DNA of 64,000 nt from Ampelomyces quisqualis (taxonomy: Eukaryota > Ascomycota > Dothideomycetes > Pleosporales > Phaeosphaeriaceae): NCBI GenBank assembly GCA_018398575.1, contig JAGTXZ010000008.1:806001-870000 (forward strand), read 5' to 3'. A program made the position numbers and the translations under genes. Below the pieces are notes generated by a model. The model made no database searches, had not been told where the DNA came from, and saw only the letters and a program-made list of their open reading frames with translations. This document shows, one piece after another, positions 55,671 through 64,000 of this stretch; positions within the stretch are counted from its first letter, which is position 1; every line of letters starts with the position of its first letter.

Positions 55671-58600
55671 TCAAGCTCCTTGCAAACCCAGCCCTACTCC
55701 ATCAGGAATGCCATCGTCTCGGCTTCTGTCTCTGCCTCGACCCATCTCTCTGATCCTTCGGCCTTCCATGAGGCCCCTCAGTCCCCGCTTCTGCAATCCT
55801 ACCACGGCACTGATCTCGCCACTCCACACCTCTCTTTCGGAGATGCCACTTCCATTGCCATGGCCATTATCTGATGCCGACGCTGATGTGGATTCTGATA
55901 CCGCAGAGCTAACTTCGTCATCGTGATTGCGTTCAACGTCGGTGTTGAGGCGCAGTGAGCGGAGACCTGCGTCAAAGCTACCTTCCGCGTTATCTGTCGA
56001 GTTGCCGTTTTCGACAGCAGAATTAGTCGACAAGTCGTGGAGCCCGTTTGAAGTCCCGTTGGTTGTTGAAACGCCGTTAACGCCCATGAATGCAACACCG
56101 GAGCCGCCTCCAGCTGCCATTGCTGCGGCATTGAAGATTGCAGCTGTATTTCTATTGTCCAAGAGGACGTGGAGTCTTTCTATGATGGCCTCAAGCAGAC
56201 CGTCGATGTGGTACGGTCGCGCAAGCTGTAGCAGAGAGCAAAGGATCTGTGGGGTGCAGAGCTGTGAGTTATGTGACGGTAGTGATGATGTGTAGAGAAA
56301 ATGAATGAGGGCTTGTAGTGTAAGATGCGTGTGTGGTAGATATAATGTTCGTGGTCTTTGTGATGGAGGTTGTGACAAGGGGTCGGGAGGACTGAGGGAT
56401 GAGTAAGAAGTCGAAGAAGTGGCTGTGGCTTCGGAGGGCGTGAGCGTGTTGGCAGTAAGTGTTGTAGCGGTCGAGTAATTCGTTCTTATCGAGGGTGTGA
56501 TGGTTATGCTCGAGTTACGCGAGGGATGCATTTGTGTAGTAGGTCGCAATGTCGCCGCGTCGGCGTTCTCTTTTTCTTCGCTGCAAGTACTCTCTCGCAG
56601 CAGCTGGTTGAAGTACGGGCCCCATCGGCGTGCGATGATGTGCGAGTTCACGGGAATACGTTCACCATGTATAGCTAGAAAGTCCATGTCTGCGAACTCT
56701 CGCATACCTAAGGCCATCTGACCAAGCTCAGTCGCCGCAGTTAGTAATGTTCGTCCCCCTGCTAGCAGATCTAGGCGATCGTTTTGTGGCGGGGCACTGA
56801 TGGATCGGAATGCCGAGCTTGGTGTCACTTTTCGTGGGTTGTCATAGAGCCCAAAAGCTTCCAGTTCCACCACACACATGTTCGAGAAGTTAATACGTCG
56901 GTGATTGTAGTCTTCAACGAGGCTTCGCTTCCGGTTGCCCAGAATGACAAAACTGTTTCTGCGATTCCAAAGCACCCCGCGGTTCCAGCTCCCTGAACTG
57001 AATATATTGCCGCCTGCCTCAATTCGACCCCAGCTCAGTGTCCGTAAATCGAGGGCCCATAGCGCATATTCTTGTTTTGAGGATGTCAAGAAGGTACCAC
57101 TAACCACGAAATGGTTGTTGATGACTCCGCCATTCGGGAAACGAAGACCTGGGGGCGAAAAGTTGCCTTGCATCGGCTTCTCAGATAACGTTCCATCAGG
57201 GTGCCGTACTTGCAGCTCGAGCTTAACATCTAGGAAGTTATAATTCGAATATATGAGCATTGATGAATGGCCGCTCGGGTTCGAGCTCTGTTCATCAGTT
57301 GTCAGAGGCTCGCCACCCTGCCGGGATCCTGTACCTATGTCGTTGGGATGTATGCTGGCTAAAGGTGCGACCACACTCCGATATGCTCCGCAGCTTCTTC
57401 CTAATGTGCTCGTCTCTGTCCACTTCAAACTTCGCAGGTTGAACACGCTGACTTGCTCAATGTAGTGGTTCGCGCTGTCTTGCCCACCTACCACAACCAT
57501 CTCCGCACCTCCCTCGCCTTCTAATAGGACACCGAGCGATCCTTGGTTCGGGTTGATGGAAGCTGGGTTGTGTCGAATTGCGGTCACTGCAGCGCTTGTG
57601 GAAGTGAAGACTGCAGATGATGGAAGTATAGTGGCACAATGAGCATATCGTCCTTGAGGAGGTTCACTTGAGGGCACATGCATCCAGGTCCGCGTTGCTG
57701 CATCGTAAATGTGAATATCGGACATGACCACCACTTCAGGCTGAGCATCAGCGGGAGTTCCTTGCAGCACTGCCGTCGCCTGATTTGATACTGAGTTTGC
57801 CGGGGACATTCCTCCATAGCACACCAATTTTGTATCGCCGAGTGGACACACGCTGTGGAAATACCGCGCGCTGGGTATATCACCCTTGGCATCAATCTTC
57901 GTCCAATGTCGCTTGACTAGGTCCAGTTCGTAAAGATCCGAGGTAAGCTGTGGCCGCGTGCGCGATAATCTCCTGCCGCCGAAAACATATAATTTATCGC
58001 CGAGAATAGTAGTTGTTGCGCCGACTAACGGATGGGGTTCACGTCCTGTAGTCCGATGTACATTGCAGACTAGTCCTGAGAGACCCACAGTTGACGATGC
58101 AGGAGTATCCAGTCCTGCTATTGCCGGCGGGAAGTTTGAGCTACCAGCTCCAGGTGTTCGGGCAGAAGACGTTTGAGGCTTATCATCCTGCCCATCTTGC
58201 CGGTGCAGACTGGTTTGACTGCCATTTGCGCCTGCGTTGTAGTTCCCAGAGTATAGTTGTGACGCAGTTGGTGGTGATATCTGCGAGTCGAGGGTATTGT
58301 TGTGGCTCGTACTTATCGCAGCCATGCTCGCCGGCTGTTGAGAGTCGCTTGTCGAAGAAGTGCGCAACCCCTGCGACTCAAACGAAAGATTGATAGGTGA
58401 GGACGAGAATCTTTGAATAGGTAAAGCCCAATCAGGTATCACAATCTCCACATGCCGGGACCGTACACTGGAAGAATCGCCCACAGACTTCGGGCTCGAT
58501 AGTGGAGAGCTAGAAAAGCTGGGGCTGCTGCTTGAAACGAAAGTAGATGTCCGCGAAGAGCTCAGCCCGACAGACGTACAGGGGCTTCTGGGTGCGACGG

Positions 58601-58883
58601 CTGGATCATAAGGCGCAATGATAATGGGAATGTGTTTTGCCTTTGTTGGACGAGCTGAACCAGTGCTCGAAAAGGAATAGCGTGGAACTGAGCCTGGGCT
58701 AACGGGCGAATGTATACTTGAACTGGAGCTGGCGAGGGAACCTGCAGATGAGGCTGAGGCGCTTTTCTTGCTGGACAGTAGGGCTCGCCTGAGCTTGAAC
58801 TTTCTAGGACGCCTCGGACCGTTGTTCAGAGGTGTAGTACTAGCGCTCCACGCGGGATAGGAAAGACCTAATGGAAGTGACAT
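55671..58883 (-). CDS. Kelch-repeat/BTB protein of Ral2/Mds3 type, 1070 aa
   Basis: A single exon from ATG 58883. Residues 1 to about 260 are Ser-rich and disordered. A kelch beta-propeller follows (about 280-700) with blades such as LVGATTTILGDKLYVFGGRR, SARYFHSVCPLGDTKLVCYG, GRYAHCATILPSS and AEMVVVGGQDSANHYIEQVS. A BTB/POZ domain begins near residue 730 (MDFLAIHGERIPVNSHIIAR) and is split by a Ser/Thr-rich insert before LTLQALIHFLYTSSLPSHNS at about 857. The tail is polar. The order matches fission-yeast Ral2 and yeast Mds3/Pmd1, which act in Ras- and TOR-linked signalling, sporulation and morphogenesis. The assignment to that group rests on architecture. Confidence 0.85.
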   Translation of the reverse strand: MSLPLGLSYPAWSASTTPLNNGPRRPRKFKLRRALLSSKKSASASSAGSLASSSSSIHSPVSPGSVPRYSFSSTGSARPTKAKHIPIIIAPYDPAVAPRSPCTSVGLSSSRTSTFVSSSSPSFSSSPLSSPKSVGDSSSVRSRHVEIVIPDWALPIQRFSSSPINLSFESQGLRTSSTSDSQQPASMAAISTSHNNTLDSQISPPTASQLYSGNYNAGANGSQTSLHRQDGQDDKPQTSSARTPGAGSSNFPPAIAGLDTPASSTVGLSGLVCNVHRTTGREPHPLVGATTTILGDKLYVFGGRRLSRTRPQLTSDLYELDLVKRHWTKIDAKGDIPSARYFHSVCPLGDTKLVCYGGMSPANSVSNQATAVLQGTPADAQPEVVVMSDIHIYDAATRTWMHVPSSEPPQGRYAHCATILPSSAVFTSTSAAVTAIRHNPASINPNQGSLGVLLEGEGGAEMVVVGGQDSANHYIEQVSVFNLRSLKWTETSTLGRSCGAYRSVVAPLASIHPNDIGTGSRQGGEPLTTDEQSSNPSGHSSMLIYSNYNFLDVKLELQVRHPDGTLSEKPMQGNFSPPGLRFPNGGVINNHFVVSGTFLTSSKQEYALWALDLRTLSWGRIEAGGNIFSSGSWNRGVLWNRRNSFVILGNRKRSLVEDYNHRRINFSNMCVVELEAFGLYDNPRKVTPSSAFRSISAPPQNDRLDLLAGGRTLLTAATELGQMALGMREFADMDFLAIHGERIPVNSHIIARRWGPYFNQLLRESTCSEEKENADAATLRPTTQMHPSRNSSITITPSIRTNYSTATTLTANTLTPSEATATSSTSYSSLSPPDPLSQPPSQRPRTLYLPHTHLTLQALIHFLYTSSLPSHNSQLCTPQILCSLLQLARPYHIDGLLEAIIERLHVLLDNRNTAAIFNAAAMAAGGGSGVAFMGVNGVSTTNGTSNGLHDLSTNSAVENGNSTDNAEGSFDAGLRSLRLNTDVERNHDDEVSSAVSESTSASASDNGHGNGSGISEREVWSGEISAVVGLQKRGLRGLMEGRRIREMGRGRDRSRDDGIPDGVGLGLQGA

Positions 58884-60412
58884 TGTCAGCGTTTAGAGCC
58901 CTAACAAGCACCGGGATGCAAAAGGAAATGCGGAAATGCAGAAGAAGACTGAAAGGGCACAGCCGCTGGGTTTTCAACACCCCCAGACCAGGTCGCCTGT
59001 GAGAAAGTCCCATTGCAGGCTTTTCTGCAAGGTCTCGGCGACCAACCAAGCGGCATGCGTCAGGTGGAAAAGCCATGTCTACAGCTCGGCTGCTGTGCTA
59101 CCGTCTGGCGATGTTGTACCAGGACGGTGCTTGCAGCACATGAGCGCCGCGTGGTGGGACAAGAGATGCATCGAAGCCATCTTGTTCCTGCCAATTACGA
59201 AGTTCGGTCTGATAGTCCCCGGGCTGGACGTACATGATGCGGCAACGTTTACGCCAAGTATGGAAGTCCAACGGAAGACGGACAGAAGACAGGTAGGTGG
59301 CAGGAGGGGTGAGTATGTAGGAAAAGTCACGAGCCTTACTTTGGAACAGCTTCAGACACCATGCACCGGGGAGCGGGGAAGAGGAGACCGGCGGTGCGGT
59401 AGGAGGCGTCAGAGAAGGACAGAGCAGTGCACTCGACGGCGTTCGGTCTCGCGGCGTGCAGGCAGAAAGTCAGGTATGAGGTGGGCGCAGAAGCTCTGGT
59501 CCAGTCCCGAAGCGGTCAAGGGGCTGGGCGCGCTGCAAGGGACTGCAGATGCTGGTGGGGATAGCTTAATTTGGAGGGTGTTCAAGGCCGACTTTTGTTG
59601 TTGAGCCTCGCGGTGTGCGTGTATCGTGGCAGGCAATATCGTACGGATGCGGGCGACAGTAATAACGGCCGCAGCACGGTAGGTAGGGTGACTTTGCGCG
59701 AATGCGGTCCGCGACGCTGTGCGCGAACGGAGCGCACGGAAAGGCAGCTCCGAAAAGGCAAGCTCCAAGACTGAGTCCCGCGCGGTTGGCCGTCGAGTCT
59801 CCTGATAAAAGGGCCCAATTTCGGTGCGCCTTACGGAGTACGGGATGACACGACGCCAGGAATCGCCATGGCTTCGTACAGGCGGCTGCAGACGCAAGAG
59901 CGGGGTTGCACGTGACAGGCCCTTTGATGCTCCTCCTGACGACGCCTGTCTGCCTGGGACATTGGCCCGCGACTGACAAATAAGATGACGATGCCGCCTC
60001 ACCATCGCTGAAGCCTCGAGAGCGCATAACAGCCTCGTCATCCAAGCTGGCTTCTCGTTTTCCCAGAGCCCGATGGCGACAAGTCAACACCGCTCGCATA
60101 CATCACGGACACCAGAAAACAGCATGTAGGTACAATGGTCGTTGCATTTCTACATTATTGTCGGGCCATTTCAGCCTTACGGTTGGAAAACTATGCGCAC
60201 GACAAGGGTATCGAAGCGTCCCGCGTTATTCCAGAAGCATGAACCCTCCCTCCATCCAACCAAGCCACCCCCTGGGCCCTCGTCCAGCTGTCCTCAAGGC
60301 TCAACTTGCGAGACTGCCAAGGGAAAGCCCGACCGATGCCCAAGTCATATTGAGCGGTCGCCTGCAACAGGCGACGCCTTCCACTGCACCAAGAAATCGG
60401 TCGTCTCTCCGC
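58884..60412. other. Long upstream region of the kelch/BTB gene
   Basis: 1529 bases between the kelch/BTB start codon and the stop of the peroxiredoxin. It is GC-rich, so long frames appear on both strands (222 codons at 58936-59604; 210 at 59409-60041), but none contains a recognisable domain. One GTACTCCGT 9-mer in minus orientation lies at 59833-59841. A long leader with uORFs is possible. Confidence 0.5.
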
Positions 60413-61209
60413 TTAGACGTTTGCGCTGGTCTTTTCCTTGGGCAAAGGAGTCTATCGATCCAGGTTAGCGCGTGCCTGTACGACTATTCGCGTGAAGATA
60501 CTTACGAATCGGAGGTACGGCTTGACGATGCGGAAGTCAGGGAACAGCGTCTTTGCCTCGTCGTTCTTGACCGATGGGTGCACGATGACGTCGTCACCAG
60601 GGACCCAGTTGATGGGGGTTGTGATGCGGTGCTTATCGCCGGTCTGGAGAGAGTCGAGGACACGGAGGACCTCGGCGGTGTTGCGACCAGTCGATGCGGG
60701 GTAGGAGAGGATCAAACGAATGGTCTTCTTGGGGTCGATGATGAAGACGGAGCGGATGGTGAAGGCAATGCCCTTGGAGTCGACATTGGTGGCGTCCTGG
60801 TGGTCGATCCTGTGCACACCACAGTCAGAGTGTGGTCTCGGAGAGGGCGTGAGCTCCCAACTTACATGTCGTACGCAAGCGCCACCTTCCTCTCCTTGTC
60901 GCCAATGATGGGGAACTTGAGGTTGCTGCCCGAGATCTCGTCGATGTCCTTGATCCAGCCATCGTGCGAGTCGATGGTGTTTGCGGACAGGCCGATGAGC
61001 TTTGCGCCGCGCTTGGTGAACTCGGGCTCAAGCTTCGCGAAAGCCCCGAGCTCGGTGGTGCAGACGGGCGTGTAGTCCTCAGGATGCGAGAAGAGGATGA
61101 CCCATTTGTCGCCAATGAACTCGTGGAAGTCAATGGGGCCCGCCGTCGTCTCAGCCTTGAAGTTCGGGGCGGTGCTGCCCAGGCGAAGAGGCTCAGAGCG
61201 GTCGGTCAT
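60413..61209 (-). CDS. 1-Cys peroxiredoxin (Prx6 type), 228 aa
   Basis: Three exons, 61209-60866, 60809-60506 and 60451-60413, with 56- and 54-nt introns. The product starts MTDRSEPLRLGSTAPNFKAE. The peroxidatic site is HPEDYTPVCTTELG with Cys50. No resolving Cys in a VCP motif is present, as expected for 1-Cys peroxiredoxins. SANTIDSHDGWIKDI, FPIIGDKERKVALAYDMID, NWVPGDDVIVHPSV and a tail YLRFTPLPKEK are family features. It reduces hydrogen peroxide and organic hydroperoxides using an external thiol. No clear mitochondrial presequence precedes it, so the cytosol is likely, although yeast Prx1 of this class is mitochondrial. It is divergent from the MFS gene. Confidence 0.95.
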
Positions 61210-62446
61210 GATGCTATGCGCCCCATCAGCTCCATACAAACAGCGCAAACACGAGGGGTAGCGGGGTACAGATGCACAGCTTCGTACCTTGGAGAGATGT
61301 GATGTGTATGTATTGCTTTAGTTGATTGCTTGCGCGAACTCTTTGGAACAGGTCGTAGATAAGTTGTTCAGGCTTTGAGGGGCTGGAAGATGGGTCAAGA
61401 GGGGTGATCTGGCGCCGCTGTGCTTTTGTATCGACAACCACAGCCATCCACACGACCCTTCTAGCTAGCGCACATTGCGCAATTTCTCACGTGTTGTCCA
61501 CCATGAGTTTTCTGCCATGATGGAGCCCACGTCGACAGCGGACCAGACCAATTCGAGCCGAGAGCCAATATTTGCCCCTCACTGCCGAGCGCATTCGCAG
61601 CTGGAATCATCGTTGTCTGACGGTGATGAGCACATGTTTGCCTACAGAACACCAAACTTGTGGTCGTGGTACTATAACCTGCTCGGACTATCAACATACA
61701 GCTCAAATCTGAACGCAGACACGAGTGGCCATCTCTTGATGTCGGCTTCGATTGCTCGAGTATCTCCCAAGCCATCCAAAGTCGTACCTATTATAGCAGT
61801 ACGTGATCGTCAAGCATACAGCAACCATACTAAAAATTGCGCTACACGGTTGTTTTCCCTCGCGCTTTCGGCATAACTAGTCTTTGCAACAACACGGATC
61901 GCACTGTAGAATCAACAAGTCGTCTTCTCCTGACCGTGACAGCGATGCTGTTTGCAGCCTGTCTGTGTGTCGGAAACCGATGGCATTTTCCGGCTCCGAG
62001 AGATTCCCGGCTGCTTAGCAGACAGTCCCCGTTGCACAACGCCCTTCAAAAAGACCTGGCGAACCACATCACTGCCTGGCTTCGACAATTGACACCAAAC
62101 ATGCTTCGGCGTCACAAATGGGAACGCCCTCCCGCCAGTTGACGGGCGTGGCGCAACAAGAGTTCTTATTCCCGTCCACTCCCACAAGCTTCAACCAGGC
62201 CGTCGGAAGGTTGCCGTTGGGAGCTTGATTTCCGATTTGTTGGCTTAGCCATAATGACAGTCGGCAAGCGTGGGCCCAGTCGGTGGGTCATCTCTATGGC
62301 GCTTGTGGTCATTGGGCCTGGATTCTAATATTGTCACTCATCCTGACAATTAAAGACTTTCCCTTGTCCACCATCTCTCATGTCCGGCTTCACGGCGCGC
62401 CTTGAGCCATCGCGTTACTCGAGTAGGCTCGCATTCAGGTGATATC
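61210..62446. other. Divergent promoter region, peroxiredoxin and MFS transporter
   Basis: 1237 bases. A 133-codon plus-strand frame (61475-61876, internal ATGs at 61517/61520) begins a polar, Ser-rich sequence without any domain, and I do not call it a gene. Nothing else recognised. Confidence 0.5.
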
Positions 62447-64000
62447 ATGGCGACGAACACAGAAATCGACCTGCCACACTTGTCGGAAGTGGGCTCAAGT
62501 GATGTTGATGGCCCGGGAATAAACGAACATCCGCACACCGACGACGAGAGCCGAGCAGGAAGTCGCGACCCCATGTCCGGCACTGAGAAAGACATCAGGG
62601 AGCGAGAGCAGAACCCCAAAGATTCGGTGCGCCCAACCAGGACGCGAGATAATAACGGAGAGATTGTTTGGCAGTATCTGACATTTGAGACTGAACTTCC
62701 ACATCCGACGACCCTACACCGGACGGTACCCGATCAGGAGACACCACCAGAACCGCCAAACCTAACCAAGTACGCGGACCCTTTTGAATGGCCGGAATGG
62801 AGAAAAAACTTGACCATATGGGTGGCTTGTGTGATTACTGCTCTCACTGCCTTCTCGGCCGGGTCTTATAGTCCTGGAATCGGACAAATGACTGCAGATT
62901 GGGGAGTCAGCAATGTTGCAGCACTCGTGGGCATCACGACCTTCACAACTGGGTTCGCAGTAGCTCCTATGGTCCTTGCTCCGTTCTCTGAGATTAACGG
63001 CCGTCGGCCAGTCTTCATTGCCTCGGGCATTCTCTTCGTGATATGCCAACTATGCAGCGGCCTCACCCAGTCGTATGCTGGCATGCTCGTTGTGCGTTTC
63101 TTTGTGGGCGTGGGTGGATCCACCTTCTCCACCATGGTGGGCGGCGTCGTATCTGATATATACCACACGGAAGACCGCAACACGCCCATGGCCTTGTTTT
63201 CGGGGTCCGCCCTCTTCGGCACAGGATTCGGCCCCATGGTCTCAGGCTTCGTCGCGCAAAACACTACCTGGCGATGGTTATTCTACATGCAAGCCATAGC
63301 CGACGGCCTCATGGTCGCTCTTATCATCATCATCTTCAAAGAAACGCGTGGCTCTGTGCTCCTATCGCACAAAGCCAAAGCTCTGAACAAATACTACGAA
63401 GCTTGCGAAGCAGCTGGGTACTTTGGTTTCAATGTACCTAATCCGACACCACGATCCGACAAATCATCACATCCATTCATATCCCAACGCATACGCTACA
63501 AAGTCCGCGCAGACGAAGACCGCGCCTCCCTAACACGCATGATCTCCCTCTCGCTCTACCGCCCCTTCCACCTGCTCTTTACCGAGCCCGTCGTCTTCTG
63601 GTTCTCGCTGTGGGTCGCCTTCTCCTGGGCCGTGCTGTACCTCACTCTCGCCGCGATCCCGCTCGTCTTCCAAACCAACCACGCCTTCAGCCTGCAACAA
63701 GCCAACGCCGTCTTCGCATCCATGTGCATCGCCTCCATGCTCGCAACCATCCTATCCATCTACCAAGAAAAACTCGCGCGGCGCTACGGCAAACTGCCCA
63801 ATAGCCCCGAAGACAGACTGTACTTTGCGTGCGTCGAAAGCGCCTGCATGCCCATTGGCTTGTTCATGTTCGGCTGGACAAGTCCTTCTTCCGTCCCCTG
63901 GGCCGTCCCCGCACTCGCCGTTGGAATCGCTACAATCGGCATTTTCGCAATCTACCTGTCCACATTCAATTACCTCGCCGACACGTATCACCGGTATGCG
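62447..64000 (+). CDS. MFS transporter, DHA1-type, 3' end beyond window
   Basis: Open from ATG 62447 to the right edge (518 codons, no stop, no intron seen). A polar cytosolic N-terminus of about 125 residues leads to KNLTIWVACVITALTAFSAG, the first membrane helix. The loop between helices 2 and 3 carries motif A (APFSEINGRRPVF). Helix 5 has the antiporter motif C (GSALFGTGFGPMVSGF). A central cytosolic loop (KETRGSVLLSHKAKAL to DRASLTRMISLSLYRPF) precedes the second six-helix half, which is cut after about four helices. This order fits drug:proton antiporters in the fungal plasma membrane. The substrate is unknown. The N-terminus is longer than usual. Confidence 0.93.
   Translation, partial: MATNTEIDLPHLSEVGSSDVDGPGINEHPHTDDESRAGSRDPMSGTEKDIREREQNPKDSVRPTRTRDNNGEIVWQYLTFETELPHPTTLHRTVPDQETPPEPPNLTKYADPFEWPEWRKNLTIWVACVITALTAFSAGSYSPGIGQMTADWGVSNVAALVGITTFTTGFAVAPMVLAPFSEINGRRPVFIASGILFVICQLCSGLTQSYAGMLVVRFFVGVGGSTFSTMVGGVVSDIYHTEDRNTPMALFSGSALFGTGFGPMVSGFVAQNTTWRWLFYMQAIADGLMVALIIIIFKETRGSVLLSHKAKALNKYYEACEAAGYFGFNVPNPTPRSDKSSHPFISQRIRYKVRADEDRASLTRMISLSLYRPFHLLFTEPVVFWFSLWVAFSWAVLYLTLAAIPLVFQTNHAFSLQQANAVFASMCIASMLATILSIYQEKLARRYGKLPNSPEDRLYFACVESACMPIGLFMFGWTSPSSVPWAVPALAVGIATIGIFAIYLSTFNYLADTYHRYA

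Noticed and set aside
58936..60041. 222- and 210-codon frames upstream of the kelch/BTB gene
   Set aside because: GC-rich sequence keeps frames open on both strands; no domain content.
61475..61876. 133-codon plus-strand frame between peroxiredoxin and MFS genes
   Set aside because: Polar sequence without domain, conserved-looking core or promoter spacing.
1..64000. CRISPR arrays, operons or phage-like modules
   Set aside because: Intron-bearing eukaryotic genes throughout; no regularly spaced repeat-spacer array. The decamer and heptamer arrays are simple tandem repeats.

Overview
The window is nuclear DNA of a filamentous ascomycete (Pezizomycotina, most likely Dothideomycetes). Genes lie on both strands with few shared promoters. 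Nearly every gene carries 45-60 nt GT-AG introns with CTAAC/CTGAC-like branch points. The products include fungal hallmarks: Zn2Cys6 regulator, Pmt1-type O-mannosyltransferase, Sla2, FACT Pob3 and fungal Isd11. No rRNA, tRNA, CRISPR array or intact transposon was recognised. I rebuilt exon structures by hand. Exon lengths sum to whole codons in every spliced model given, apart from the edge-truncated P450 and MFS genes.

Left part (1-10.9 kb): the 3' end of a cytochrome P450 runs off the left edge, next to a broken alpha/beta hydrolase. Then follow a twin-CX9C protein divergent from a probable CENP-U/Ame1 kinetochore protein, and two unrecognised proteins. 10.9-15.4 kb is a gene desert. Then come a Zn2Cys6 regulator (15.4-17.7 kb) and POB3 (18.6-20.5 kb). 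POB3 has its start codon split by an intron and one GC-AG intron. A second gene-poor stretch (20.5-26 kb) holds a RING-like ORF, a decayed tandem repeat, short direct repeats and a possible 104-residue gene.

Core part (26.6-49 kb): SLA2 (endocytic actin adaptor), SLU7 (second-step splicing factor), REV3 (DNA polymerase zeta), a MARVEL membrane protein, a small unknown, an M20 amidohydrolase, an unknown charged nuclear-type protein, ISD11 (Fe-S cluster assembly) and SF3A1/PRP21 (U2 snRNP).

Right part (49-64 kb): a Pmt1-type mannosyltransferase divergent from SF3A1, two unrecognised proteins, a kelch/BTB protein of the Ral2/Mds3 type, a 1-Cys peroxiredoxin, and an MFS transporter cut by the right edge. 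The set is mostly housekeeping (chromatin, splicing, endocytosis, translesion synthesis, Fe-S and redox), with accessory material at the left edge and in the two deserts. I found no clearly new multi-gene system. The most unusual signals are the split start codon and GC-AG intron of POB3, an over-represented 9-mer (GTACTCCGT), a decamer tandem array between SF3A1 and PMT1, and the oversized twin-CX9C protein.
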